From: Methylococcales bacterium | GTDB taxonomy: Bacteria; Pseudomonadota; Gammaproteobacteria; JABHGC01 | Reading direction: 5' to 3' | Assembly: GCA_018671575.1 (NCBI GenBank) | Contig: JABHHM010000496.1 | Location: 1 to 33,011 of the forward strand | DNA length: 33,011 bases | Position numbers and translations under genes: made by a program | In this document: piece after piece, positions 18,806-28,487 of the stretch | Position numbering within the stretch: position 1 is the stretch's first letter | Layout of the letters: every line of letters begins with the position of its first letter | Notes under the pieces: generated by a model | Database searches by the model: none | What the model saw: the letters and a program-made list of their open reading frames with translations, nothing else | Told to the model about the DNA's origin: nothing

Positions 18806-19507
18806 CTAACCATCGTATTTATACGTGATGACTAAATGTTCCGCTTTACCTCTTTTATTGGATACGTTGGTTAATCCGTCAAATTTCATGAGTCGACGTT
18901 TTTTAGTGTCATATTGAACTGATAGTGCGTCAGCAAATAATTTAAGAATCCAACTTTTTATATCTAGTCGATAATTTGTCAGAGTTGGGTTTTTTTCATC
19001 ACTACCCAAATAGTTGAAAGTGAAATTAAAATAATCCAGTCGACTCTCTAAAACAAATTTTAATTCCCTTGTTTCACCTGTTTTGAAGTTATTTAAGTGG
19101 TAAAGAATGTAATTGTGGAATCCTTGTCCCATGACCATATTGGGGGTGATGTCTAATGTTTTTGTTTTGATGTTTGCATCTTTATCAGTGACTTCTAAAA
19201 ATAGCTTGTTTCCTTGAACTCGGGTAACAACTTTTTCATTAATTCTTACGTCAATATAAGTCGAGTCAGGAATAAATCGATGTTTGGTATAATCGCTTTC
19301 AATGGATGAAATGAGTTTGTTATTTTCATCATAATATTTTGATTTTATACTGTCAGCTAATCCTTTTTTATTCAGTTCAATTTGATATTTTTCTGTATAC
19401 TTGAAATTACCATTTAAATCTCGTGCCGTGCCAGTGAATGTTTGAATTCCAGCGAGTACAGGATTTGCAAGAAAAAAAAGTGCCAGTAAGAGATAGTTAT
19501 TTTTCAT
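18806..19507 (-). CDS. exported protein of unknown function
   Basis: 233 aa with signal peptide MKNNYLLLALFFLANPVLA. Confidence 0.75.
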   Translation of the reverse strand: MKNNYLLLALFFLANPVLAGIQTFTGTARDLNGNFKYTEKYQIELNKKGLADSIKSKYYDENNKLISSIESDYTKHRFIPDSTYIDVRINEKVVTRVQGNKLFLEVTDKDANIKTKTLDITPNMVMGQGFHNYILYHLNNFKTGETRELKFVLESRLDYFNFTFNYLGSDEKNPTLTNYRLDIKSWILKLFADALSVQYDTKKRRLMKFDGLTNVSNKRGKAEHLVITYKYDG

Positions 19508-19623
19508 TATTTTGAATTCTCAGTGATTGCTATGTGTTGACTTTAATGGACTACACTAAACCTGTCAAATGCTGATTATTTAGATATAATTGATGAGAAT
19601 TTATATATGGAGTCATCAAGAAA

Positions 19624-20061
19624 ATGTTGGTTAAAATATTAGAGTCAGAACTAAATCCTTGGGCTGAACTTGAAAGCTATAATGCTCATAAGTCATACGG
19701 AGGTAAAACGGGGGCTATTGTGACATTCCTTGGTTTTATGAGGGATTTTAATGAAGGTGATGATGTGGTTTCAATGAGTTTAGAACATTATCCTGGGATG
19801 ACAGAAAAAACCTTGGAAAAACTTCTTAGTGATACAAGATTACAGTGGGATCTATTAGATGCTTTGATCATTCATCGTGTGGGAAATTTAAAACCAGAGG
19901 ATGCAATTGTGCTGGTTGCAACTTGGTCATCACACCGTAAGGAAGCCTATGAGTCAAATAGATATATTATGGAAACACTGAAAACCACAGCACCTTTTTG
20001 GAAAAAAGAAAATTTGCTGGATGGTTCAAGTCGCTGGGTAGGTAAAAATACGCCTGGGTAA
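19624..20061 (+). CDS. moaE: molybdopterin synthase catalytic subunit
   Basis: GAIVTFLGFMRDFNEGDDVVSMSLEHYPGMTEKTL, RVGNLKPEDAIVLVATWSSHRKEA, PFWKKE. Confidence 0.96.
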   Translation: MLVKILESELNPWAELESYNAHKSYGGKTGAIVTFLGFMRDFNEGDDVVSMSLEHYPGMTEKTLEKLLSDTRLQWDLLDALIIHRVGNLKPEDAIVLVATWSSHRKEAYESNRYIMETLKTTAPFWKKENLLDGSSRWVGKNTPG

Positions 20062-20079
20062 TTGAGTTGATGTAATGTT

Positions 20080-20105
20080 CATTCCCACGTACAGGTGTGG
20101 GAATG
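20080..20105. terminator. hairpin between convergent moaE and hdrB
   Basis: CATTCCCAC / GTGGGAATG, 9-bp perfect stem. Confidence 0.6.
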
Positions 20106-20120
20106 AAAAAGCAGAATGGG

Positions 20121-21020
20121 CTATTTTTTAGCAATTATAGATAATTTCTCAGGAGTGATGACTTGGCCATTTAATCCTGATTCTTTATAGTTTTTGCCAT
20201 AAGCAACACTCATTAACTGACTGTAGTAAACTACGGGCATTTTAAATTTGGTGTTGTATTTTTTGTTGATATGGTTTTGATAAACTTCAACATTCATTTG
20301 GCAAACAGGGCATGGTGTAGCAATCATATCTGCACCACCATCATAGGCTGCTTCAATGATGTCTTTAATCATGGCTTGGCTTTTTTCAGGTTCTGAGAAT
20401 GCCAATGCGCCGCCGCAACATTGTACTTTTTTCTCATACTTTTCAATGGGTTCTGCTCCCATTGTTTCAACCAGTTTGTCCAAATATTTTGGGTTTTCAA
20501 AAGATTCACCGTCAATACCAAAAGGTCGATTAGTTTGGCAGCCAACATAACCCGCTATTTTAATACCATCTAATGGTTTTTTGACATGTTTGCCGAGTTC
20601 ATCATAACCAAAGTCTTCAATCAAGACCTCAACCATGTGACGTACTTTTTGATCTGCCTTAACATTGAGACCCGCAGCAGAAAGAGCCTGGTTGGTTTCT
20701 TCCATTAAGCCATCATCTTCATGTAGGCGTTCTTTAGTCTCTTTGGTTGCTAACCAACAAGCAGCACAAGTTGCAACGACATCTTGACCTGGGTTTGCTT
20801 GTTCAGAGAGGGCAAGATTTCTAGCGCTCAAAGCTATTCTGGGTAATTCTCCACCGCCAGCATAGCCAATAGAAGCGCTACAGCAATTCCAGTCTGGAAT
20901 GGTATTGAGTTGGATATCAAGTTCATTACACATTGAATCAACAGATACTTGATAATTAGAAGAAGATGCAGCTTTTTGTGAAGAGCATCCTGGATAAAAT
21001 GAGTATTCTTTTTTTGCCAT
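20121..21020 (-). CDS. hdrB: HdrB-like CCG-domain subunit of Qmo/Hdr complex
   Basis: YPGCSSQKAA...WNCCSA and GYVGCQTNRP...VQCCGGAL (two CCG domains). Confidence 0.93.
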   Translation of the reverse strand: MAKKEYSFYPGCSSQKAASSSNYQVSVDSMCNELDIQLNTIPDWNCCSASIGYAGGGELPRIALSARNLALSEQANPGQDVVATCAACWLATKETKERLHEDDGLMEETNQALSAAGLNVKADQKVRHMVEVLIEDFGYDELGKHVKKPLDGIKIAGYVGCQTNRPFGIDGESFENPKYLDKLVETMGAEPIEKYEKKVQCCGGALAFSEPEKSQAMIKDIIEAAYDGGADMIATPCPVCQMNVEVYQNHINKKYNTKFKMPVVYYSQLMSVAYGKNYKESGLNGQVITPEKLSIIAKK

Positions 21021-21031
21021 CTTAAGTTACC

Positions 21032-21658
21032 TTATGCTCCGTGTTTAGCAATCTTTGCATCTTCGAGTTCTTTGGCTTTTTGCAACATAGCGTGAAAACC
21101 AGTTTTGTCTTTAATGCTGTGTCCGCCTAGTAGTTCAAATGGGCTCATTCGGCCAGTTTTAAGCATGTTCAAACCAACATCCTGCATTTTTAGAGACATT
21201 TTTATGCCTTCACCAAAACCGTTCATAAAATACAGTTTTAGACCAAGTTTGAGTTCATTAACGCGTCCTGTATTGGTTAAATTATCCCAAAATAATTGAG
21301 CAAATTTTTCTGTTTGCTGGTTTTCAGGGACTAAACCCAATCGTTTTGCATAATGAGCTAATCCATGCATGATATGTGTGATTGGTAATTCCCTTGGGCA
21401 TCTAACAATACAGTTATAACAGGAAGTACACATCCACATAGAGCTTGAGGTTAAAACTTCTTCGCGTTTGCCTGCTCGAATCATCATGAAAAGTTCTTGC
21501 GGAGGATGATCCCAGTGAGGGCCAAGAGGACATGATCCTGAGCATACGCCACATTGCATACACATTTTAACCCATTCACCTTCTTCTACATTAGCTTCTA
21601 CTTCATGTAAAAAGCTATTTCTATATTTTTCAATCATTGTAGTATTTAAGTTACCCAT
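21032..21658 (-). CDS. hdrC: HdrC-like 4Fe-4S subunit
   Basis: CMQCGVCSGSCPLGPHW and CTSCYNCIVRCPRELP. Confidence 0.93.
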   Translation of the reverse strand: MGNLNTTMIEKYRNSFLHEVEANVEEGEWVKMCMQCGVCSGSCPLGPHWDHPPQELFMMIRAGKREEVLTSSSMWMCTSCYNCIVRCPRELPITHIMHGLAHYAKRLGLVPENQQTEKFAQLFWDNLTNTGRVNELKLGLKLYFMNGFGEGIKMSLKMQDVGLNMLKTGRMSPFELLGGHSIKDKTGFHAMLQKAKELEDAKIAKHGA

Positions 21659-21666
21659 GACTGCTC

Positions 21667-23898
21667 CTAAAATTTTAATGGGCTAGTACCAATATCTTCG
21701 ATAGTCTTTGCCATGTCATCAATTAATTGAGGAATACGTTGAATATCTGTGATTGCTACTTCATAAGTTGCAACACGTTCTTTTTCAAGATTTAGTGTCG
21801 TCAGCGTATCATTGACTTTGCTCATTCTGTAATGTGCAATTTCCGATCCTTTAACAAAATGGCATTGGTAGTTTTCACCTTTTTGGCAACCTAAGAGTAC
21901 GACGCCGTCATAACCGCTGTTGAGTGCGTCTGTTACCCATATGGTATTAACAGAACCTAGGCATCGAACAGGAATAATGCGGACATATGCGCTGTGTTGT
22001 ATTCGATTCATGCCAGCCATGTCTAATGCGGGATAAGCATCATTTTCACAAGCCAGTGTCAATATTCTTGGCTTAGCGACTGCATTTTCGTCATCTTCAT
22101 CAGGTATGGGAACATTGACAGCTTTTATTTGTTGTCCAACGGAATCTACTGAATAATTTTCAAAGGATATGACTCGAACAGGGCAAGCACCCATACATGT
22201 TCCGCATCTTCTGCAACGACTTTCATTGTATGATGGATAGCCTTTTTCGTCTTCATTGATTGCACCAAAAGGACATTCCACCGTGCAACGTTTGCATTGT
22301 GTGCAACCTTCCATTCTGAATGATGGGAAACTTAAGTCTCCAGATCTTGGATGAGCTGCTTTGCCTAAGGCTGAGTTTTCAATGGCTTGAATGGCTTTCA
22401 TTGCGGCGCCAGTTGCATCATCAATAGCTTGATTAATGTCCATTGGGCGACGAACGGGTCCAGCAGTATATATGCCTGTTCTTCTGGTTTCATAAGGAAA
22501 ACAGATGAAGTGTGAATCGGTAAAGCCATGAACCAGTTGAGGCATGTCTTTGCCTTGTCTGTAGTCCAAGTTTAAAATAGATTCGACTGGAATTTCGACG
22601 GATCCTTCTTCAGCAGGTGGTGCATCAATATTAACACCTGAATTGGGTAACATTCCAGTTGCAAGAACCACCATGTCTACAGCAAGATCAACTTCATCAT
22701 TTAAGATTAGGTCAGTAAATTTAATGGTGTGTTGGTTGTCGCCAGCAACAACTTCTTTTGCAATGCCTTTAGTAAATGTAACACCTTTTCTTTGTGCACT
22801 TCGGTAAAAGTCTTCACCGCCAGCACCAGGCGTTCTAAGGTCGGTATACAGTACAGCTGCATCACAATTAGGATTGCTTTCTTTAAAATACATGGCTTGT
22901 TTAATGCTGGTGGAGCAACAATGTCCTGAACAATATGATAGGTGATCTTCTTTGTCACTTCTTTGTCCAGCACACTGAATAAACATTACATTTTCAACCA
23001 CTTTGCCGTCTGATGGTCGTTTAATGGGCGTTCCATTGGCTTCTTGAGCTAATTTTTCTAAGCCTAATTGATCGACAACATCAGGTGTTTTCCCATAAGC
23101 AAATTCAGGTAGTTTGTTAGCGTCATATGGAGTGAAGCCACTGGCTTGAATAATGGCACCAAAATTTTCAGTGGTTGTCGAGCCACTTTCTGTTGTAATG
23201 TCTACAGAAAATCGACCAGGTGCACCTGATGTTTTGGTTGTTGTAGAATTGAGATAAACCGTGATATTTGAGTTAGCACTGATTTGATTGTTTAAGTCAT
23301 CAATGCCATTGTCCTGAGGTGAGGCGTAAGGCATTCTGCTAGGTACTTTACGATGTAGTTGACCCGCAACACCGCCTAGTTGACTTGTTTTCTCAATAAT
23401 AGAAACTTGATAGCCTGCTTTAGAGGCTTCTATGGCAGATGTCATGCCTGTGATACCACCACCAACAACCAGTAAGTGTTTATTGACAGATTGTTCCTGA
23501 CTGGCAGAAGGGGGTGACATAAATTTTACTTCAGTACAGCCCATTCTTATGTAGTCTTCAGCCATTTCTTGGGTTGCTTCTTTGGCTTCTTCTGTATCAG
23601 GTCTAACCCAAATAACACCTTCTCTAAGGTTGACTCTCGAAACACAAGTAGACTCAAAATTAAAAGCCTCAAATTTAGCTCGTCTTGAGCAAGCTCCGAT
23701 GACAACTCGATTAATACCCTCGTTATCAATATCAGCTTGTATTTTGTCTACAGTACTTTGCTGACATAAGAATTCTTCTTGTCTACAAATGGCTGCTTTG
23801 CCTTCTCCTGATGCGATACTTTCAAGTTTATCTGTATCTAATCTTTCACCAAGACCACAACCTTTACAGATATACGCGCCTATTTTTGTATCTGCCAT
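21667..23898 (-). CDS. qmoB: QmoB: HdrA-like flavoprotein with ferredoxin and MvhD-like domains
   Basis: LLVVGGGITGMTSAIEASKAG; CTQCKRCTVECPFGAI; CRRCGTCMGACPVRVI; C-terminal VVLLGCQKGENYQCHFVKG. Confidence 0.94.
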   Translation of the reverse strand: MADTKIGAYICKGCGLGERLDTDKLESIASGEGKAAICRQEEFLCQQSTVDKIQADIDNEGINRVVIGACSRRAKFEAFNFESTCVSRVNLREGVIWVRPDTEEAKEATQEMAEDYIRMGCTEVKFMSPPSASQEQSVNKHLLVVGGGITGMTSAIEASKAGYQVSIIEKTSQLGGVAGQLHRKVPSRMPYASPQDNGIDDLNNQISANSNITVYLNSTTTKTSGAPGRFSVDITTESGSTTTENFGAIIQASGFTPYDANKLPEFAYGKTPDVVDQLGLEKLAQEANGTPIKRPSDGKVVENVMFIQCAGQRSDKEDHLSYCSGHCCSTSIKQAMYFKESNPNCDAAVLYTDLRTPGAGGEDFYRSAQRKGVTFTKGIAKEVVAGDNQHTIKFTDLILNDEVDLAVDMVVLATGMLPNSGVNIDAPPAEEGSVEIPVESILNLDYRQGKDMPQLVHGFTDSHFICFPYETRRTGIYTAGPVRRPMDINQAIDDATGAAMKAIQAIENSALGKAAHPRSGDLSFPSFRMEGCTQCKRCTVECPFGAINEDEKGYPSYNESRCRRCGTCMGACPVRVISFENYSVDSVGQQIKAVNVPIPDEDDENAVAKPRILTLACENDAYPALDMAGMNRIQHSAYVRIIPVRCLGSVNTIWVTDALNSGYDGVVLLGCQKGENYQCHFVKGSEIAHYRMSKVNDTLTTLNLEKERVATYEVAITDIQRIPQLIDDMAKTIEDIGTSPLKF

Positions 23899-23901
23899 GG
23901 T

Positions 23902-25188
23902 TTAAACCTCCGTTTTAGAAAAGCGATTAACAACTTGAATCGCTCTTAAAGCACTGGCTGTTGCGTTTTGTACAGCTCTGTTAACATCTAATGCATCTGA
24001 AGCACAACCAGCAGCAAACATTCCTGTAGAACCTTCTGGTCTTTCAATGAAGCCATGTTCATTGGTAATAACTTCCACTGGGAATTTTTCACGATCAACA
24101 CTGGGTTGCATGCCGACAGCTAAGACAACTAAGTCATGAGCATTGTCATAGCGATCATAACCTTCTGTATTAACACCGTGAAGGACTGGATTGCCTGTAC
24201 CTCGTTCTTCAGTAATGCTGGCTACTTTTGATTTGATGAAAGAAACATTTGTATCCGCTTGAACTTTGGCATAAAAATCTTCAAAACGATCAATAGCTCT
24301 AATATCAATGTAGTAGATTGTCGCTTTACCATCATCTGCATATTGTTCTCTAACGTAGGTGGTTTGTTTGAGAGAGGCCATGCAACAAATACGAGAGCAG
24401 TGTTTTAGATAATTTCTATCACGAGAACCTGCGCATTGTATGAAAGCAATGTTTTTGGCTTCTTTGTTATCAGATGGTCGTAGTATTTTTCCACCTGTTG
24501 GACCAAAATCATCCATCATTCTTTCAAATTCTACGCTGGTAATAACATTGTCATAACGGTCGTAACCATAAGGCTGGATATTTGCTGCATCAAATGGTTG
24601 CCATCCTGTTGCCCAGATAACTGCACCAACATTAAGTTGTACAGTCTCTTTTTGCATGTCTAAATCAACAGCGTCATAGCGGCAAGCGGCTTTTGCTTTG
24701 TCGGCATCATCAGTTCCGATAATGCCAGAGTCCAGTACATAGCGTTGAGGATAGGCCATATTAAAAGGCAGGTATGCGCCTTTACGCTTATCCATATTGT
24801 AGTTATGTTCATTGTCGAATTTGGCTTCAACGGCATTGGCACATTCACCACAAGCTGTGCAGTTGTCATTGATATAACGGGGTTGCTTTGTGATGCTGAC
24901 GTTATAGTTGCCTGCATTGCCAGTGATTTCATCAACTTCTGCCATGGTGATGACGCGCAAGTTTTTATTGGCTTTAATTCTTCTGGAGTTTATTTCCATG
25001 CCACAGGTTGGATGGCATAGTTTTGGAAAGTATTTATAAAGTTGACTGACTCTTCCACCCAAAGATGGGGTTTTTTCAACTAAAATTACTTGTTTGCCAC
25101 ATTCAGCTGCTTCAAGTGCTGCAGTCATGCCACTAATGCCACCACCGATGACCAGAATGCTTTCATTTGTTGCAATGGTATCCGTCAT
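23902..25188 (-). CDS. qmoA: QmoA: HdrA-like flavoprotein
   Basis: ILVIGGGISGMTAALEAAECGKQVILVEKTPSLGGRVSQLYKYFPKLCHPTCGMEIN; RBS GGAGGAAAGCAATG. Confidence 0.94.
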   Translation of the reverse strand: MTDTIATNESILVIGGGISGMTAALEAAECGKQVILVEKTPSLGGRVSQLYKYFPKLCHPTCGMEINSRRIKANKNLRVITMAEVDEITGNAGNYNVSITKQPRYINDNCTACGECANAVEAKFDNEHNYNMDKRKGAYLPFNMAYPQRYVLDSGIIGTDDADKAKAACRYDAVDLDMQKETVQLNVGAVIWATGWQPFDAANIQPYGYDRYDNVITSVEFERMMDDFGPTGGKILRPSDNKEAKNIAFIQCAGSRDRNYLKHCSRICCMASLKQTTYVREQYADDGKATIYYIDIRAIDRFEDFYAKVQADTNVSFIKSKVASITEERGTGNPVLHGVNTEGYDRYDNAHDLVVLAVGMQPSVDREKFPVEVITNEHGFIERPEGSTGMFAAGCASDALDVNRAVQNATASALRAIQVVNRFSKTEV

Positions 25189-25601
25189 TGCTTTCCTCCG
25201 TTACGGACAAATGTTGGGGTAAAATACCCATATATAAAATAGATAACAGGAGTTGTATCCTTGAGAAAATTAATAAGTATTTTTTCAATCATCTATTTAC
25301 TGTTCTTTATCATATTAAAATATAATCTTTCTTGACTAGACGAACCATACTAGCTATTGATCTAATACACTACAATAATTCGTAATTTTTGGCATTGAAA
25401 TTATATATGCCAAGATAAAAATAATGGATGCCATGGATTTTATAGTGGCAGTGTGTTTTTAAGTTCATGATAATTAATGGTATTTATATTTTTTTAAAAA
25501 TCATATAATTGCTTTTTTATGAGTGCAATTGATAATGATTGCTATTTTTGTTAATGTTTTGTTGTTTTTTAATCTAAATATCTTTGGAGATACTTTATCT
25601 G

Positions 25602-26417
25602 ATGATTTCAGCCAATGTTTTAAAGCCTGAAGAAAATTTTATCGAAAAAGAACCTTATTATGAAGCTATTTCCAATGAAATTGAAATATTTGAGGCTGCT
25701 TACAATAATCAGCTTCCTGTTTTACTGAAAGGGCCAACAGGTTGTGGAAAAACTCGTTTTATGGAATATATGGCGTGGCGCTTAAAAAAGCCATTGATTA
25801 CTGTTTCATGTCATGATGACTTGACTGCTTCTGATTTGGTTGGTCGTTTTTTGGTCACTAAAGGTGAAACTGTTTGGGTTGATGGTCCTCTGGCTAGGGC
25901 TGTTAGAACGGGAAGTATTTGTTATTTGGATGAAATTGTTGAGGCGCGCAAAGATACGACCGTCGTTATTCATCCACTGGCGGATGATCGGCGTGTATTG
26001 CCGATGGAAAAGATTGGAGAGTTATTGACTGCGACAGATGATTTTTGTTTAACGCTTTCTTTTAATCCTGGTTATCAAAGTGTCTTGAAAGATTTAAAAC
26101 AAAGCACACGACAACGATTTATTGCACTTGAGTTCAATTATCCTACCGTTAGTTTGGAGCAGCTAATCATTGAAAAAGAAACAGGAATTGACGCGAACTC
26201 AGCTAAATCTCTGGTAAAATTTTCTCACATGACTCGAAATTTAAAAGGCAATGGTTTAGATGAAGGGGCTAGTACGCGTTTGTTGGTGCATGCAGCAAAA
26301 TTAATGGTAACGGGGATTTCTCCTGTTGATGCTTGCCATAGTGCAATATCTCAAGCACTGACAGATGATGATGAAATGTTGGCTACCATCAGTGAATTAA
26401 TTACCTCATTATTTTAG
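25602..26417 (+). CDS. cbbQ: CbbQ/NirQ/NorQ-family MoxR AAA+ ATPase (ATG at 25602 preferred over TTG at 25584)
   Basis: KGPTGCGKTRFMEYMAWRL Walker A, SICYLDEIVEARKDTTVVIHPLADDRR, SFNPGYQSVLKDLKQSTRQRF. Confidence 0.88.
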   Translation: MISANVLKPEENFIEKEPYYEAISNEIEIFEAAYNNQLPVLLKGPTGCGKTRFMEYMAWRLKKPLITVSCHDDLTASDLVGRFLVTKGETVWVDGPLARAVRTGSICYLDEIVEARKDTTVVIHPLADDRRVLPMEKIGELLTATDDFCLTLSFNPGYQSVLKDLKQSTRQRFIALEFNYPTVSLEQLIIEKETGIDANSAKSLVKFSHMTRNLKGNGLDEGASTRLLVHAAKLMVTGISPVDACHSAISQALTDDDEMLATISELITSLF

Positions 26418-26425
26418 GAAAAGGC

Positions 26426-27268
26426 ATGCCATTTTCTTCGTTGTTACAAATTAAATTTGCAATCGTGATTACTACATTAACGAGTATTACTTTTTTAAGT
26501 TATGTATTGGCAAATGTGAGCTGGGTTTTTGATCAAAAGCTGGAAATGATCTCAGTTGTTCCTAATATTATTTCAGCTCAGTATCAAAGCGTATCAGCAA
26601 AACAAGCTTTAACTGGTCAGGCTAACTTGATCGCTAGTTCACATTTGTTTGGGCTGTCTACGGCTAAAGTGGCTACTCAATACCCATTGAAAGCACCTAA
26701 AACAAAGTTGCGTCTTATATTGAAAGGTGTTTTTTCTTCAGATTCTCCAAGTCAGTCGTGGGCAATTATTGCAAAAAAACATGGCGATGATAAGTTTTAT
26801 CATATCAATGAAAAAATTCAGGCTAACACAACGCTGGCAGGGATATTTCCAAGCTATGTTTTACTGAAAAGAAACAGCAAATTTGAGGCGCTTTATATTA
26901 AAATAGACAAACATACGGATTCAACAATTGTCCAAAAATCATCTCATATTTCCTCTGGTCGGCAACAAACTATAGATAATATACGTCAGCAATTTATGAA
27001 TAACCCAAATAACATTAATAAAATGGGACGAATAGAATATGCTTCGGTTAATGGGAAATTTACGGGTATTAGAGTTTATCCTAGTCGGTCTTTTAAAAAT
27101 TTGGGTATTCAATCAGGAGATATTGTTAAAGAAATTAATGGTGTTTCATTGAATAGTCCGTTGCAGGCGCTTAAAGCTTCTCAAATATTGCTTAAAGCAA
27201 GCTCAATTAATGCTGTTATCTTAAGAAATGGTCAGGAAGTATCTTTTAGTCATACTTTTATGAAATAA
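26426..27268 (+). CDS. type II secretion GspC-like protein with PDZ domain
   Basis: N-terminal TM, SHLFGLS...LRLILKGVFSSDSPSQSWAII, C-terminal PDZ (FKNLGIQSGDIVKEINGVSLNSPLQAL). Confidence 0.82.
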   Translation: MPFSSLLQIKFAIVITTLTSITFLSYVLANVSWVFDQKLEMISVVPNIISAQYQSVSAKQALTGQANLIASSHLFGLSTAKVATQYPLKAPKTKLRLILKGVFSSDSPSQSWAIIAKKHGDDKFYHINEKIQANTTLAGIFPSYVLLKRNSKFEALYIKIDKHTDSTIVQKSSHISSGRQQTIDNIRQQFMNNPNNINKMGRIEYASVNGKFTGIRVYPSRSFKNLGIQSGDIVKEINGVSLNSPLQALKASQILLKASSINAVILRNGQEVSFSHTFMK

Positions 27269-27277
27269 AAGGTATTT

Positions 27278-27556
27278 TTATAGCGCATAAATAACATCAG
27301 GGCATAGGGTTAAATCTTGGTAAATGTTATCAAGTTGCTGTTTGCTTTGTGCGGTGATGGTGATACTAATTGACTGGTATTTTCCATTTTTACTGGGGCG
27401 ATTTTTTACAGCGGCTTCACCAAAATCGGCAGCGTGTTTTCTGACAATGCAAACGATGGTGTTTTCAAATTGTTCGGAAGTTAACCCCATCGCTTTGACT
27501 GAGAATTCACATGGAAACTCTAATAAGGTTTCATCGTCTGAATTTGAGTTATTCAT
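27278..27556 (-). CDS. YbeD/DUF493 family protein
   Basis: LLEFPCEFSVKAMGLTSEQFENTIVCIVRKHA...SKNGKYQSISITITAQSKQQLDNIYQDLTLCPDVIYAL. Confidence 0.88.
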   Translation of the reverse strand: MNNSNSDDETLLEFPCEFSVKAMGLTSEQFENTIVCIVRKHAADFGEAAVKNRPSKNGKYQSISITITAQSKQQLDNIYQDLTLCPDVIYAL

Positions 27557-27576
27557 TCGTTTTGTCCAATGTCGCT

Positions 27577-28482
27577 TTATTCCACAAGGGGATAAGTTTG
27601 TATTGAAGCGGATAAACCGCCTAATTTAGCTTTATATTCTTGATAATGTTTGATCATTTTATACCATAGTTCCCCCGTTTTTCCTTGTCCTACGGGAGTT
27701 TTATTGATACTGATAATGGGTCTGATTTCTTTGGTGGAGCTGGATAGCCAGATTTCATCTGCTTGAAATAATTGGTCTTCTTTTATATTTTCTTCAATAC
27801 TTGTAATATGATGTTGTTTTGCCAGTTCTATAATAAGATCTCTGGTAATGCCTGGTAGTAGCATTGAGCTTTTAGGTGGGGTAATTAGTGTATCATTTTG
27901 GACGATAAATAAATTACTGGCAGCGCCTTCTGTCGCTAATCCATTTCTGATTAAAATGGCTTCATTGGCGCCATCATCATGGGCTTGCATTTTCATTAAA
28001 ATGTTGGGCAGTAATGTGATGGCTTTAATGTCACATCGATGCCAGCGAATATCTGTTACTGTCGTAACGGATATGCCTTTTTCCATGTCTGCAAAAGATG
28101 GTTGTTTTATGGAGTTAGACATAATAAAAACGGTGGGTTCAATTGTTTCGGAGCACAGGTGTTCTCTGATGGTGTCGCTACCTCGGGTGATTTGTAAATA
28201 AATCGATTGGTTTGAACCTTCATTGTTTTGAATTAATTTGTCTATAATTTCTTGCCATTGTTGATCAGTATATGGGTTTTTGATGCGAACGGCTTTCAAG
28301 CTGTGATTGAGTCTTTCGATGTGTTCTTTTAAGCGAAATAATCGTTGTGAATAAGCAGGGATGACTTCATAAACACCATCTCCAAATAAAAATCCTCGAT
28401 CCATTACCGAAATAACGGCTTTGTCACGAGTGATAAATTGACCATTTAAATAGATGAGTTGTGCTGGAGCTGTATGGGGCAT
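27577..28482 (-). CDS. dat: D-amino-acid aminotransferase (class IV PLP)
   Basis: YLNGQFITRDKAVISVMDRGFLFGDGVYEVIP; GLATEGAASNLFIV; TPPKSSMLLPGITRDLIIELA. Confidence 0.9.
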   Translation of the reverse strand: MPHTAPAQLIYLNGQFITRDKAVISVMDRGFLFGDGVYEVIPAYSQRLFRLKEHIERLNHSLKAVRIKNPYTDQQWQEIIDKLIQNNEGSNQSIYLQITRGSDTIREHLCSETIEPTVFIMSNSIKQPSFADMEKGISVTTVTDIRWHRCDIKAITLLPNILMKMQAHDDGANEAILIRNGLATEGAASNLFIVQNDTLITPPKSSMLLPGITRDLIIELAKQHHITSIEENIKEDQLFQADEIWLSSSTKEIRPIISINKTPVGQGKTGELWYKMIKHYQEYKAKLGGLSASIQTYPLVE

Positions 28483-28487
28483 ATCGT

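Noticed and set aside
24660-25020. Overlapping 91-aa ORFs on both strands
   Set aside because: Shadow frames inside qmoA.
25529-25549. Fur-box-like AATTGATAATGATTGCTATTT before cbbQ
   Set aside because: Only partial match to the Fur consensus in a very AT-rich spacer; too weak without a motif scan.
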